From Pseudolabrys sp. (GTDB lineage Bacteria > Pseudomonadota > Alphaproteobacteria > Rhizobiales > Xanthobacteraceae), in assembly GCA_030684935.1 (NCBI GenBank), contig JAUXXH010000001.1, positions 124,001 to 188,000 on the forward strand: 64,000 nt of DNA, read 5' to 3'. The translations under genes and the position numbers were made by a program. Position 1 is the stretch's first letter. Each line of letters starts with the position of its first letter. The notes below the pieces were generated by a model. It had not been told where the DNA came from. It ran no database searches and was given only the letters and a program-made list of their open reading frames with translations. Shown in pieces: positions 43,901 to 52,580 of this stretch.

Positions 43901-46060
43901 ATGCAACTACGGCCACGCCATGCCTGGCTCGGCGCGGCCGGGTTCCGACTCGCGCTGCCGCTGTTCGATCGCTATTGCCGCGCGCGTCATATTCATCGCG
44001 CCGATAGCGCGTTTGGCCGCGCGCGCATTGCTTCCATCAAGGCCAAGATCGAGCGCGGCGAGACGGTGTATCTCGCCGGCCTGTCGGCCGCCGGCACCCA
44101 CAACACCGGCGTCGCGCTGATCGACGTCACGCGGGAGCGCGGACCGCGGCTGCTGTTCAACAATGAGGAAGAGCGCTTCGCCGCGGTGAAGCACACCAAC
44201 GCCTATCCGGAGCAATCGATCGCCGATCTGCAGACCGCCCTCGCCCGCCTCGGTCTTGACGCTGGCGACATCGACGGCTGGTTCAGCGCCTGGGACTATT
44301 CGGCGTTCGGCGCCACCATGATCCGCGCGCTGCTCGACGAAGTGCCGGCGAGCCTCGGCATGGCCTTCGGCCAGACCACACCGCTGTTCAACATGCGCGA
44401 CATCGACCGCGGTTCGCGCGTCTCGCGCCGCCTCACCCGGCAGCTTGGCGCCAAAGATCCGGTGCCGCTGATCGCCACGCCGCATCACGACAACCACGCC
44501 TGGTTTTCCTACGCCGCCTCGCCCTTCGCGCAGGACGGCAAGCCGACGACGGTGGCCGTGATCGACGGGCTCGGCGACCGCGGCGCCATCACGCTGTATC
44601 TGTGCGAAGGCGGCTGGATGCGGCAGCTTTATTGCAACGACAGCGTGTTTGACTCGCTCGGCGTTTTCTACGCGGTGCTGTCCTCGACGCAAGGCGGCTG
44701 GACCTGGCTGTCCAGCGAAGGCCGCTATATGGGCGCCACCGCCTATGGCGACGGCAACCGCGAGACCAATCGTTTCTACGCCGCGCTGAAGCCGATCATC
44801 CAGCTGTTGCCGGACGGCCGCATCGCACTCGACCGCGATCTCGCCAACTGGCCGCGCGACCTTGTCAAAAAGCCCTATACGCCGGCGCTCAAGCGCATCC
44901 TTGGCGAACCGATCGCGTTCAAGGACATGTGGAATCCGGATGCGGTGCTGCGCATCGAGGACATTACCCACGCGGAGGCCACACAGGAGCGGCTCGACAA
45001 GGCGGCGGCAACGCAGATGGTGTTCGAGGATGCGCTGATCCACATCGTCGCGCACCTCATCAAAGCGACCGGCAGCGAGCGGCTGGTGATGGCCGGCGGC
45101 GTCGGCTTGAATGCGCTTGCCAACATGCGGCTGCTCGAACACTTCGACGACGACTATTTCCGCCGCGCACTCAACCGCGATGGCCGGCTGCATCTGTGGG
45201 TGTCGCCGGTGCCGAACGATGCCGGCGTGCCGATCGGCGCCGCCTATATGGGCGCTTACCTCGCCGGTTACGGCGTCGGACCGCCGATCGAGCACGCGTT
45301 CTATTGCGGCCTGCCGCCGTCACAGGCCGACATCCTTGCCGCGCTCGCCGCCAACCCGGACGTTCAATCGGTCGAACTCATTGCGGCCAGCGGCGCCGAG
45401 GCGCGCGCATTGCTCGCCGACTTCATGGCCTTCATGACGGCACAGGATGCGATTTTCGCGCTCTACCAGGGCGCCGCCGAGACCGGGCCGCGCGCACTCG
45501 GCCACCGCTCGATCCTGGCCAACCCGTGCAATCCCGGCACCCGCGCCAATCTCAACGCCAAGGTAAAATTCCGCGAGGCGATCCGGCCGCTGGCGCCGAT
45601 GCTGACGCTGGAGGCGGCGCGGCAGTTTTTCGACCTGTCGGACGGCGCCAGCGCCGCCGATTACAATGCCTACAATTACATGGTGCTGACCGCGCAGGCG
45701 AAACCGGAGGCTCATGCGAAAATCCCGTCGGTGGTGCATGCCGACGGCACCGGCCGCATCCAGATCGTGCGCGAAGCCGCCGACCCGCTCACGCACGCCT
45801 ATCTGAAAGCCCTGGGCCGGCGCATCGGCGTCGAATGCGCCGTCAACACCTCGTTCAATGTCGCCGGCCCGATCGCGCAGACGCCGCAGCAGGCATTGAC
45901 GACACTCGGCCGCTCGAAAGGACTCGACGCGGTGCTGATGGTCTCGGAGGAAGGGCCGGTGTTCGCGGCGCTGCGCGCCGATGCAGCCGAGCACGGCGAC
46001 CGTTTTCGCACATTGCTGGCGGCCTGGCAGGCGGAAACCGGACAGCGGATTCGGGCCTAG
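43901..46060 (+). CDS. Carbamoyltransferase (NodU/TobZ family)
   Basis: A 719-residue O-carbamoyltransferase that transfers the carbamoyl group from carbamoyl phosphate to a hydroxyl of a sugar or natural product, through a carbamoyl-adenylate. The N-terminal Kae1-like domain has GTHNTGVAL (His67), NNEEERFAAVKH and the metal site PHHDNHA (His195, 196, 199). The C-terminal YrdC-like domain has GAAETGPRALGHRSILANP. GGGAGACGCC precedes the ATG. No glycosyltransferase, nod or polyketide gene is adjacent, so the acceptor is unknown. It is convergent with prfB, 4 nt between stops. Confidence 0.9.
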   Translation: MQLRPRHAWLGAAGFRLALPLFDRYCRARHIHRADSAFGRARIASIKAKIERGETVYLAGLSAAGTHNTGVALIDVTRERGPRLLFNNEEERFAAVKHTNAYPEQSIADLQTALARLGLDAGDIDGWFSAWDYSAFGATMIRALLDEVPASLGMAFGQTTPLFNMRDIDRGSRVSRRLTRQLGAKDPVPLIATPHHDNHAWFSYAASPFAQDGKPTTVAVIDGLGDRGAITLYLCEGGWMRQLYCNDSVFDSLGVFYAVLSSTQGGWTWLSSEGRYMGATAYGDGNRETNRFYAALKPIIQLLPDGRIALDRDLANWPRDLVKKPYTPALKRILGEPIAFKDMWNPDAVLRIEDITHAEATQERLDKAAATQMVFEDALIHIVAHLIKATGSERLVMAGGVGLNALANMRLLEHFDDDYFRRALNRDGRLHLWVSPVPNDAGVPIGAAYMGAYLAGYGVGPPIEHAFYCGLPPSQADILAALAANPDVQSVELIAASGAEARALLADFMAFMTAQDAIFALYQGAAETGPRALGHRSILANPCNPGTRANLNAKVKFREAIRPLAPMLTLEAARQFFDLSDGASAADYNAYNYMVLTAQAKPEAHAKIPSVVHADGTGRIQIVREAADPLTHAYLKALGRRIGVECAVNTSFNVAGPIAQTPQQALTTLGRSKGLDAVLMVSEEGPVFAALRADAAEHGDRFRTLLAAWQAETGQRIRA

Positions 46061-46064
46061 TTGC

Positions 46065-47196
46065 CTACTCGACGTCGTCGATCTGCTCCGGCCCGCCGCC
46101 GAACGCCTTCTGCGCCAGCGCCGCCTGCATGAACAGGTCGAGATCGCCATTGAGCACGCCGTCGGTGTCGGAGGTCGACACACCTGTGCGCAGGTCCTTC
46201 ACCATCTGGTACGGCTGCAGCACGTAAGAGCGGATCTGGTGGCCCCAGCCGATATCGGTCTTGTTGGCCTGATCGACCGCCGCCTGGTCCTCGCGTTTCT
46301 TGACCTCGGCCTCGAACAGCTTGGCGCGCAACATGTCCCAGGCCATGGCCCGGTTGCGGTGCTGCGAGCGGTCCTGCTGGCACTTCACCACCGTGTTGGT
46401 GGGGATATGCGTGAGCCGCACCGCCGACTCGGTCTTGTTGACGTGCTGGCCGCCGGCGCCGCCGGACCGCATCACGTCGGTGCGCACGTCGCTCTCGTTG
46501 ATGTCGATCTTGATGCGGTCGTCGACCACCGGGAACACCACGACGCTGGCAAACGAAGTATGCCGGCGCGCATTGGAATCGAACGGCGAAATGCGCACCA
46601 GACGGTGTACGCCGTTCTCGCTCTTGAGCCAGCCATAGGCGTTGTGGCCCTTGATCTGCACGGTCGCCGACTTGATGCCCGCGCCCTCGCCTTCGCTCTC
46701 TTCCAGCCAGTCGATCTTGTAGCCCTTGGACTCGGCCCAGCGCACATACATGCGCATCAGGATATTGGCCCAGTCCTGGCTCTCGGTGCCGCCGGCGCCG
46801 GCATGAACTTCGAGATAGCAGTCGTTGGCGTCGGCCTCGCCCGACAGCAAAGCTTCCATTTCCCGCCGCCGCACTTCGGCCTTGAGGTTCCGGAGTGCGG
46901 CTTCCGCGTCGGTGACGGTGGACGGGTCGCTCTCGGCCTCGCCCAGTTCGATCATCGTCAACTGGTCGTCGAGATCCTGCTCGACCCGGCCGATCGCCTT
47001 GAGCTGATCCTCCAGCGCATCGCGCTCGCGCATGGTGCGCTGGGCCCGCGACTGGTCGTTCCAGAAGCTGGGATCTTCGGCCGCCTTGTTCAGTTCGGCG
47101 AGGCGCTGGGTGGCTGTATCGACGTCAAAGATGCCTCCTCAGCAGCCCTACCGACTGCTTGATCTCATCGACGAGATTCTGAGTTTCCGCGCGCAT
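46065..47196 (-). CDS. prfB: Peptide chain release factor 2 (with programmed +1 frameshift)
   Basis: RF2 of 376 residues, terminating translation at UGA and UAA. The gene is in two frames: 47196-47128 (codons 1-23) and 47126-46065, joined by a +1 shift at CTT-TGA-C. Visible are the tRNA-mimicry SPF motif ([12 protein letters not shown]) and the GGQ motif ([12 protein letters not shown]) that triggers peptide release. The usual annotation that starts in the second frame (47033) would lose the first 54 residues. No good ribosome site precedes the ATG at 47196, only GAG. Confidence 0.92.
47124..47139 (-). promoter_or_regulatory. prfB programmed +1 frameshift site
   Basis: On the minus strand: internal ribosome-binding sequence AGGAGG (47139-47134), a three-base spacer CAT, then CTT TGA C (47130-47124). 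This is the E. coli-type RF2 site (AGGGGG TAT CTT TGA C): low RF2 makes the ribosome pause at UGA and slip +1 onto GAC. Autoregulation of RF2 follows directly. Confidence 0.92.
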
Positions 47197-47392
47197 CTCT
47201 CACATCCACTTCGCTTTATTGTTCCGCATTTAGCCCTCCGGAACTCCGACTGCAACCACTAATCTTGCGCCGTTGCGACGCCTCTGCGGGAGCACGACGG
47301 AACCTTGCAAAATTCGGAACAAGGATGAGCAGAAGGAATTGACCAGGCAGGAGCGAATGGCGCTCCGCCCAATCAACCACACGAGGAATGCC

Positions 47393-47896
47393 ATGGGACT
47401 GTTCACCAAGGACATCAAGACGCTCGACGACCTGTTCGTGCACACGCTGCGCGACATCTATTACGCCGAGAACCAGATCGTGAAGGCGCTGCCGGACATG
47501 ATCGACAAGGCCACCGACACGCGGCTGCGCCAGGGGTTCCAGTCGCATCTGGTCGAGACCAAGAACCACGTGAAGCGGCTTGAGCAGGTGTTCAAGCTTC
47601 ACGGTGTCGAAATCAGCGGCGTCAACTGCCCGGCGATCGACGGCATCATCGAGGAAGCCGAGGAAGTGGCCGGCGAGGTCGACGACAAGATGGTGCTGGA
47701 CGCCGCCTTGATCGCGGCGGCGCAGGCGGTCGAACACTACGAAACGACCCGCTACGGCACGCTGATCGCATGGGCCAAGCAGCTCGGCCGCACCGATTGC
47801 GCGGCTTTGCTGCAGCAGAACCTCGACGAGGAAAAGGCCGCGGACGCCAAGCTGACCGCCCTGGCGGAAGGCACCGTCAACGCCAAGGCGGCTTAA
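47393..47896 (+). CDS. DUF892 / YciE-type ferritin-like protein
   Basis: A 167-residue four-helix ferritin-like protein of the DUF892 (YciE/YciF) family: TLDDLFVHTLRDIYYAENQIVKALP, HLVETKNHVKRLEQVF, and AQAVEHYETTRYGTLIAWAKQLG with the Glu/His metal ligands. Members respond to osmotic and general stress; the biochemical role is not known. ATG at 47393 with GAGGAATGCC; an in-frame ATG at 47357 is weaker. It is inserted between mrcA and prfB on the opposite strand to both. Confidence 0.88.
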   Translation: MGLFTKDIKTLDDLFVHTLRDIYYAENQIVKALPDMIDKATDTRLRQGFQSHLVETKNHVKRLEQVFKLHGVEISGVNCPAIDGIIEEAEEVAGEVDDKMVLDAALIAAAQAVEHYETTRYGTLIAWAKQLGRTDCAALLQQNLDEEKAADAKLTALAEGTVNAKAA

Positions 47897-47937
47897 GACG
47901 CCGCTTGAAGCTAATGCCGAAGCAGACCTGAAACGTC

Positions 47938-47977
47938 AAAGGCCCCGGCGAACATGCTGGGGCCTTTTAATTTTTTG
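47938..47977. terminator. Bidirectional intrinsic terminator
   Basis: AAAGGCCCC / GGGGCCTTT stem (47938-47946 with 47959-47967), 12-nt loop, then TTTTAATTTTTT. It is strong on the plus strand (end of the DUF892 gene), and a short A-rich flank gives a weaker U-run on the minus strand for the convergent mrcA gene, whose stop is at 47993. Confidence 0.8.
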
Positions 47978-47992
47978 GTTTGAACGGCCTGG

Positions 47993-50455
47993 CTAGTACA
48001 GTCCGCCGGTTCCGGAGCGGACGGCGCGGCCGGCGTCGGGCGAGACCCCCTGGCCCCAAGGGCGGTTGCCGGCGTCCGGATCGTTGCCGTAGCCGACCAC
48101 CGAATAGTTGTCCGGCGGCGCGGTGCCCGGCTTGAAGGCTTCGAGGATGGCGCGCTCGGTGCCGGGGCCGGCGCGCATGCCGGTCTTGGCGTCGATGCGG
48201 ATCAGCTTGATGCCGGGCGGCACGCGGAACGGCGATGCGGGCTTGTCGGCCAGCGCCACTTTCAGGAAGTCCCGCACGATCGGCGCGGCCAGACCGCCGC
48301 CGGTGGCGCCGCGGCCGAGATGGCGCGGCTTGTCGTAGCCAATGTAGACGCCGACCACGAGGTCGGCGGTGTAACCGACGAACCAGGCGTCCTTCTCGTC
48401 ATTGGTGGTGCCGGTCTTGCCGGCGATCGGCTTGCCGACCTCGCGCAACACCGTGGCGGTGCCGCGCTGCACGACGCCTTCCATCATCGACGTGATCTGA
48501 TAGGCGGTCATCGGATCGATCACCTGCTGGCGGCGGTCGATCAGCGACGGCTCGGGCTGGTTTTCCCACTTCGGCGCCGAACAATTGATGCATTCGCGTT
48601 CGTCGTGGCGATAGACGGTGTGCCCGTAGCGGTCCTGGATGCGGTCCACCAGCGTCGGCTTGACCCGCCGGCCGCCATTATTGAACATCGAGTAGGCCGT
48701 CGCCATGCGCAGCAGCGTGGTTTCGCCGGCGCCGAGCGAGAACGACAGATACGGCGGCAGTTCGTCGTAGATGCCGAAGCGCTTGGCGTATTCGCCGATC
48801 AGCGGCATGCCGACATCCTGCGCCAGACGCACCGTCATCACGTTGCGCGAGCGTTCGATGCCGAAGCGGAGCGTCGACGGGCCGTAGAACTTGCCCTCGT
48901 AGTTTTGCGGGTTCCAGGACGCCTGCCCGGCGCCCTGGTCGATCTCCAGCGGCGCATCGAGCACCACCGTCGACGGCGTATAGCCGTTGTCGAGCGCGGC
49001 GGCGTAGACCAGCGGCTTGAACGATGAGCCGGGCTGGCGCAGCGCCTGGGTGGCGCGGTTGAACTGGCTCTGGTCGAACGAGAAGCCGCCGACCATCGCG
49101 AGCACGCGGCCGGTCAAGGGATCCTGCACCACCATGGCGCCGGATACTTCCGGCACCTGATGCAGGCGGTACTGGCCCTCGGCCTTGGCCGGCGCGACGT
49201 AGATCACGTCACCCGGATTGAGCACCTGATTGACTTTACCGACTGCCTTGCCGCTGACCCGCGCCCACTTCATGCCGTCGAGCGGCAGGATGCCGATGGC
49301 GCGGTCCTTGCTGAGAAAGCCGCCGGGCTCGCGGCCCGGCTGAATACCGATGCGCGCCGACTGATCGCCGGTCTCCAGCACCACCGCAAGCTGCCAAGGC
49401 GACACGTCGGACAGCGCCTTGACCTCGGCGATCTTGGTGCCCCAGTCGCCGGAAATGTCGATCTTGCTGACCGGCCCGCGCCAGCCTTGCGCCTCGTCGA
49501 ACTTGACCAGCGCATCGGTCAGGGACTGGCGGGCCATCACCTGCAGCCTGGTGTCGAGCGTGGTGCGCACCGACATGCCGCCTTCGTAGAGCTTCTTCTC
49601 GCCGTAGCGATCGTATAGTTCACGGCGCACTTCCTCGGCGAAATACTCAGCCGTGAACAACGATCCGGTCGACTGCCGCTGCGTCACGCCGAGCGGGCCG
49701 CGCTTGTACTGTTCGGCTTCGGCGGCCTTGATGAAGCCAACGTCGGCCATGCGGTCGAGCACCCAGTTGCGGCGCTCGAGCCCGCGCTCACGCTGGCGGA
49801 ACGGATGATAATTGTTCGGCGCCTTCGGCAGCGCCGCCAGGAAGGCGACTTCCGGGATGGTCAGTTCGTTCACGGACTTGTCGAAGTAGACCAGCGACGC
49901 GGCGGCAATGCCGTAGGCGCCGAGCCCGAGATAGATCTCGTTCAGGTAGAGCTCGAGGATCTTGTCCTTGCTGTAAGTGCGCTCCATCTTCAGCGCCAGC
50001 AGCGCTTCCTTGATCTTGCGCGCGAACGAAACTTCGTTCGTTAACAAGAAGTTCTTGGCAACTTGTTGCGTGATGGTTGAGGCGCCCTGCGGCCGCCGGT
50101 TCGAGCCGAGGTTCTCGAGGAAGTTGACGCCGGCGCGGGCAATGCCGGTGAAATCCAGCCCACCATGTTCGTAGAAATTCTTGTCCTCGGCGGCGAGGAA
50201 GGCATTGATCACCAGCTTCGGCACCGCCTGGATCGGGAGGTAGAGGCGCCGCTCGCGGGCATATTCGCCGACCAGCGACCCGTCGGCGGCGTGCACGCGG
50301 GTCATGACCGGGGGCTCATAGTCCTGCAACTGGGAATAGTCCGGCAGGTCCTTGGAATAATGCCACAGCATGCCGGCCGTGCCGGCCACCCCGACGACGA
50401 ACAGGATGGTGCCGGCCGCAAACAGAAAGCCCATAAAGCGCAGCAACATCTTCAT
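47993..50455 (-). CDS. mrcA: Penicillin-binding protein 1A
   Basis: A bifunctional peptidoglycan synthase of 820 residues. A single N-terminal membrane anchor (FMGFLFAAGTILFVVGVAGTAGML) is followed by the GT51 glycosyltransferase with AAEDKNFYEHGGLD and GASTITQQVAKNFLL, an OB-like insert, and the transpeptidase with active-site SxxK RQPGSSFKPLVYAAAL and KTG motif AGKTGTTNDEKDAWFVGYT. The ATG at 50455 is preferred to the TTG six bases upstream. In related genomes the order amiC-mrcA-prfB is typical; here a DUF892 gene splits it. It probably shares a transcript with amiC. Confidence 0.93.
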   Translation of the reverse strand: MKMLLRFMGFLFAAGTILFVVGVAGTAGMLWHYSKDLPDYSQLQDYEPPVMTRVHAADGSLVGEYARERRLYLPIQAVPKLVINAFLAAEDKNFYEHGGLDFTGIARAGVNFLENLGSNRRPQGASTITQQVAKNFLLTNEVSFARKIKEALLALKMERTYSKDKILELYLNEIYLGLGAYGIAAASLVYFDKSVNELTIPEVAFLAALPKAPNNYHPFRQRERGLERRNWVLDRMADVGFIKAAEAEQYKRGPLGVTQRQSTGSLFTAEYFAEEVRRELYDRYGEKKLYEGGMSVRTTLDTRLQVMARQSLTDALVKFDEAQGWRGPVSKIDISGDWGTKIAEVKALSDVSPWQLAVVLETGDQSARIGIQPGREPGGFLSKDRAIGILPLDGMKWARVSGKAVGKVNQVLNPGDVIYVAPAKAEGQYRLHQVPEVSGAMVVQDPLTGRVLAMVGGFSFDQSQFNRATQALRQPGSSFKPLVYAAALDNGYTPSTVVLDAPLEIDQGAGQASWNPQNYEGKFYGPSTLRFGIERSRNVMTVRLAQDVGMPLIGEYAKRFGIYDELPPYLSFSLGAGETTLLRMATAYSMFNNGGRRVKPTLVDRIQDRYGHTVYRHDERECINCSAPKWENQPEPSLIDRRQQVIDPMTAYQITSMMEGVVQRGTATVLREVGKPIAGKTGTTNDEKDAWFVGYTADLVVGVYIGYDKPRHLGRGATGGGLAAPIVRDFLKVALADKPASPFRVPPGIKLIRIDAKTGMRAGPGTERAILEAFKPGTAPPDNYSVVGYGNDPDAGNRPWGQGVSPDAGRAVRSGTGGLY

Positions 50456-50580
50456 TCGCAAAAGGTCCCGCCGCTGACCGGCGCACAGCCGGAATCGTCC
50501 TCGCCCCAGAATCCGGCAAGTGCCTTGGATCGCCCGGTTTTATGTTGAAACTGAGGCCATTGGGCTGTCGTCACCGGCAC

Positions 50581-51801
50581 TTATTTGCCCCCCGCCCCGG
50601 CCATGCGTGGCGCGAAATACTTGTCGATCGCCTGCGCCAGCGCGCCGGCGGTACGCGCCTGCCAGACTGTCGAGGTGAGCTGTTTGAGGTCTTCCTTGGT
50701 CGACATGAAGCCGAGTTCCACCAGCACCGAGGGCACGTCCGGCGCCGTCAGCACCTTGAAGCCGGCCGATTTCATCGGGTGCTTGTGCAGCTTGGCGGTG
50801 GCCTTGAGTTCGGACACCAGAAGCTTGGCAAATTGCGCCGAAAACGTCTTGGTTTCGCGCTGCGCCAGGTCGACCAGAATATTGGCAACATCGTCCGGCT
50901 CGGCGGTGAGATCGACGCCGGCGATCACGTCGGCCTTGTTTTCGGCTTCGGCCAGACGCGCCGCGGCAGCGTCGGTGGCATTGTCCGACAGCGTGTAGAC
51001 GGTGGCGCCTTCGGCCTGCCCTTCGCCGCGCGGGATGGAGTCGGCATGGATCGACACGAAAAGCGCCGCGCCCTGGGCGCGCGCAAAGCGAACGCGCTCC
51101 GACAGCGGCACGAAGGTGTCGTCGTCGCGCGTCAGCGCAACGCGGAATTTGCCGCTGCTCGTCATCTTGTCGCGGAGCGTCAGCGCAAACTGTAGCACCA
51201 CGTCTTTTTCCATTTCGCCGCCGGCGGCCTTGGCGCCGATGTCGATGCCGCCATGCCCGGGGTCGAGTACCACCAGCGGCCTTGTATCGCCCGGCGCTTT
51301 CGGCGCGGCGACAGCGGCCTTGCCGGAGGAAGCGCGCACGTTGCGGTTATCCAGCGCAATCGTGCGCAGGAAAGCGGTGCGATCCGTCGGACTGAGGTCA
51401 AGCACCAGCCGTGCCGGCTGGCCGTCGGCAGCGTCGACGGTGAAAACCCGGTCGACCTTTACCGGCCCCTTGGTGTCGAGCACGATGCGCGAGCCGCCCT
51501 GCATGATCAGGCCATAGCGGAAGGCCTTGACCAGCCCGCGGCCCTTCTCGCCGGAGTCGGGCGGCAGATGAAACGCCAGTTGCGGCAAGTCGATCACGAC
51601 GCGGTACGGATCGGCCAGCGTGAAGGCGGCCAGACCGATTTTATGGCTGAGATCGACGACAAAACGGGTCTGCTTGTCATCCCCGCCGACCCGCACGCCG
51701 GTCGCCTGCGGCAACGCCTCGGCGGGCGCAGCCGCCGCGCCCCCGGCGGGAACCAGGGCAGCGAACAGCGAGCAGACGATGGCGAGCGAGCGGAACGTCA
51801 C
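50581..51801 (-). CDS. amiC: N-acetylmuramoyl-L-alanine amidase
   Basis: A secreted zinc amidase that removes stem peptides from peptidoglycan during daughter-cell separation. An N-terminal signal (VTFRSLAIVCSLFAALVPAGGAAAA) is followed by an AMIN domain (about residues 40-140) and the Amidase_3 catalytic domain with zinc residues in DPGHGGIDIG, GEMEKD and SIHADS, and the catalytic Glu in LVELGFMS. The GTG at 51801 (AGGATTC upstream) gives 406 residues and places the signal at the start; the in-frame ATG at 51939 would add 46 residues. It lies upstream of mrcA on the same strand. Confidence 0.9.
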   Translation of the reverse strand: MTFRSLAIVCSLFAALVPAGGAAAAPAEALPQATGVRVGGDDKQTRFVVDLSHKIGLAAFTLADPYRVVIDLPQLAFHLPPDSGEKGRGLVKAFRYGLIMQGGSRIVLDTKGPVKVDRVFTVDAADGQPARLVLDLSPTDRTAFLRTIALDNRNVRASSGKAAVAAPKAPGDTRPLVVLDPGHGGIDIGAKAAGGEMEKDVVLQFALTLRDKMTSSGKFRVALTRDDDTFVPLSERVRFARAQGAALFVSIHADSIPRGEGQAEGATVYTLSDNATDAAAARLAEAENKADVIAGVDLTAEPDDVANILVDLAQRETKTFSAQFAKLLVSELKATAKLHKHPMKSAGFKVLTAPDVPSVLVELGFMSTKEDLKQLTSTVWQARTAGALAQAIDKYFAPRMAGAGGK

Positions 51802-52580
51802 GAATCCTGACCCTTTCGGCTCTTTTACTCCATTAGGGACCGCTTCGGTTAACGGAAGTTGAGCGAACGCTGCGCTTGAGCCGCCGGGTGTTGCCAACGT
51901 GCCGTGTTCCGTCAGGGTTGCCGCCCCGACTATACGCATGCGCCGGCCGTCCCGACGACAGTGCCGCCTGCCCGCACCTGAGAGAATCGCCTGTTTTACA
52001 GGCGCGCCTTTTGCGCACCTACCCAGACACCGCGATGGAACCGCACCTCAGGGGTCGCGAAACGCAGAGTTTCCTGCAGTTTGCCGGGGTGGCGAGGCTT
52101 CCCTTGCCATCAAGGGTTTAGCGCCGTATGTACGGTGTGCTCACGGTGAAACGAGTTCCGGTTGTGCCGCGTTCGGGCCCCCGGCCCGCCAGTCCAGTGT
52201 CGCCCCCTCGAGGAAGAGGGGTGAACCGGACGGCAGCCAAGCCGAAGCCCTTGTGAAGGACATCCGGAACCAGCGCGCGGCCCGTTTGGCCGCACGCATT
52301 GATCGCGAGCGACAGAAACCTCGGCGGCGCTTCTTCTGGCGCAGCCGCAGCGCTACGGGTCGCAATTTTATGCTGCCAAGCTCGCAGCAAAGGCAATTCG
52401 AGGTCCACCGCTTTCGCGAAGCTTTCGTGACGGCGCGTTTTCTGACGGGCCCCGCCGCGCCTTCGCGTGAAAACGCGCCCCTTTCCCTCCACACCCATCC
52501 GGCCACCACCCCACTGCGTCGTCTTGCGCCGTCAGAGTTGCGCGAGCGCGCGGGGTCGTCTGCCTTAGTGAGACTTTCCA
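51802..52580 (+). promoter_or_regulatory. rne leader region (about 0.8 kb without gene)
   Basis: No credible protein gene lies between amiC and rne. For rne, the best plus-strand promoter candidate is TTGCCA-N17-TATGTA (52104-52132), which gives a leader of about 440 nt. Within it, GGCGCGTTTT (52432-52441) pairs perfectly with AAAACGCGCC (52470-52479), 10 bp, with an inner CGCG-CCTT-CGCG hairpin. Long structured leaders are the known target of RNase E autoregulation. The first part of the region, up to about 52000, must also hold the amiC promoter. Confidence 0.55.

Noticed and set aside
47197-47392. GGAAC motifs upstream of the DUF892 gene considered as EcfG promoters
   Set aside because: Three GGAAC words occur, but none has a GTT at 16-17 nt downstream.
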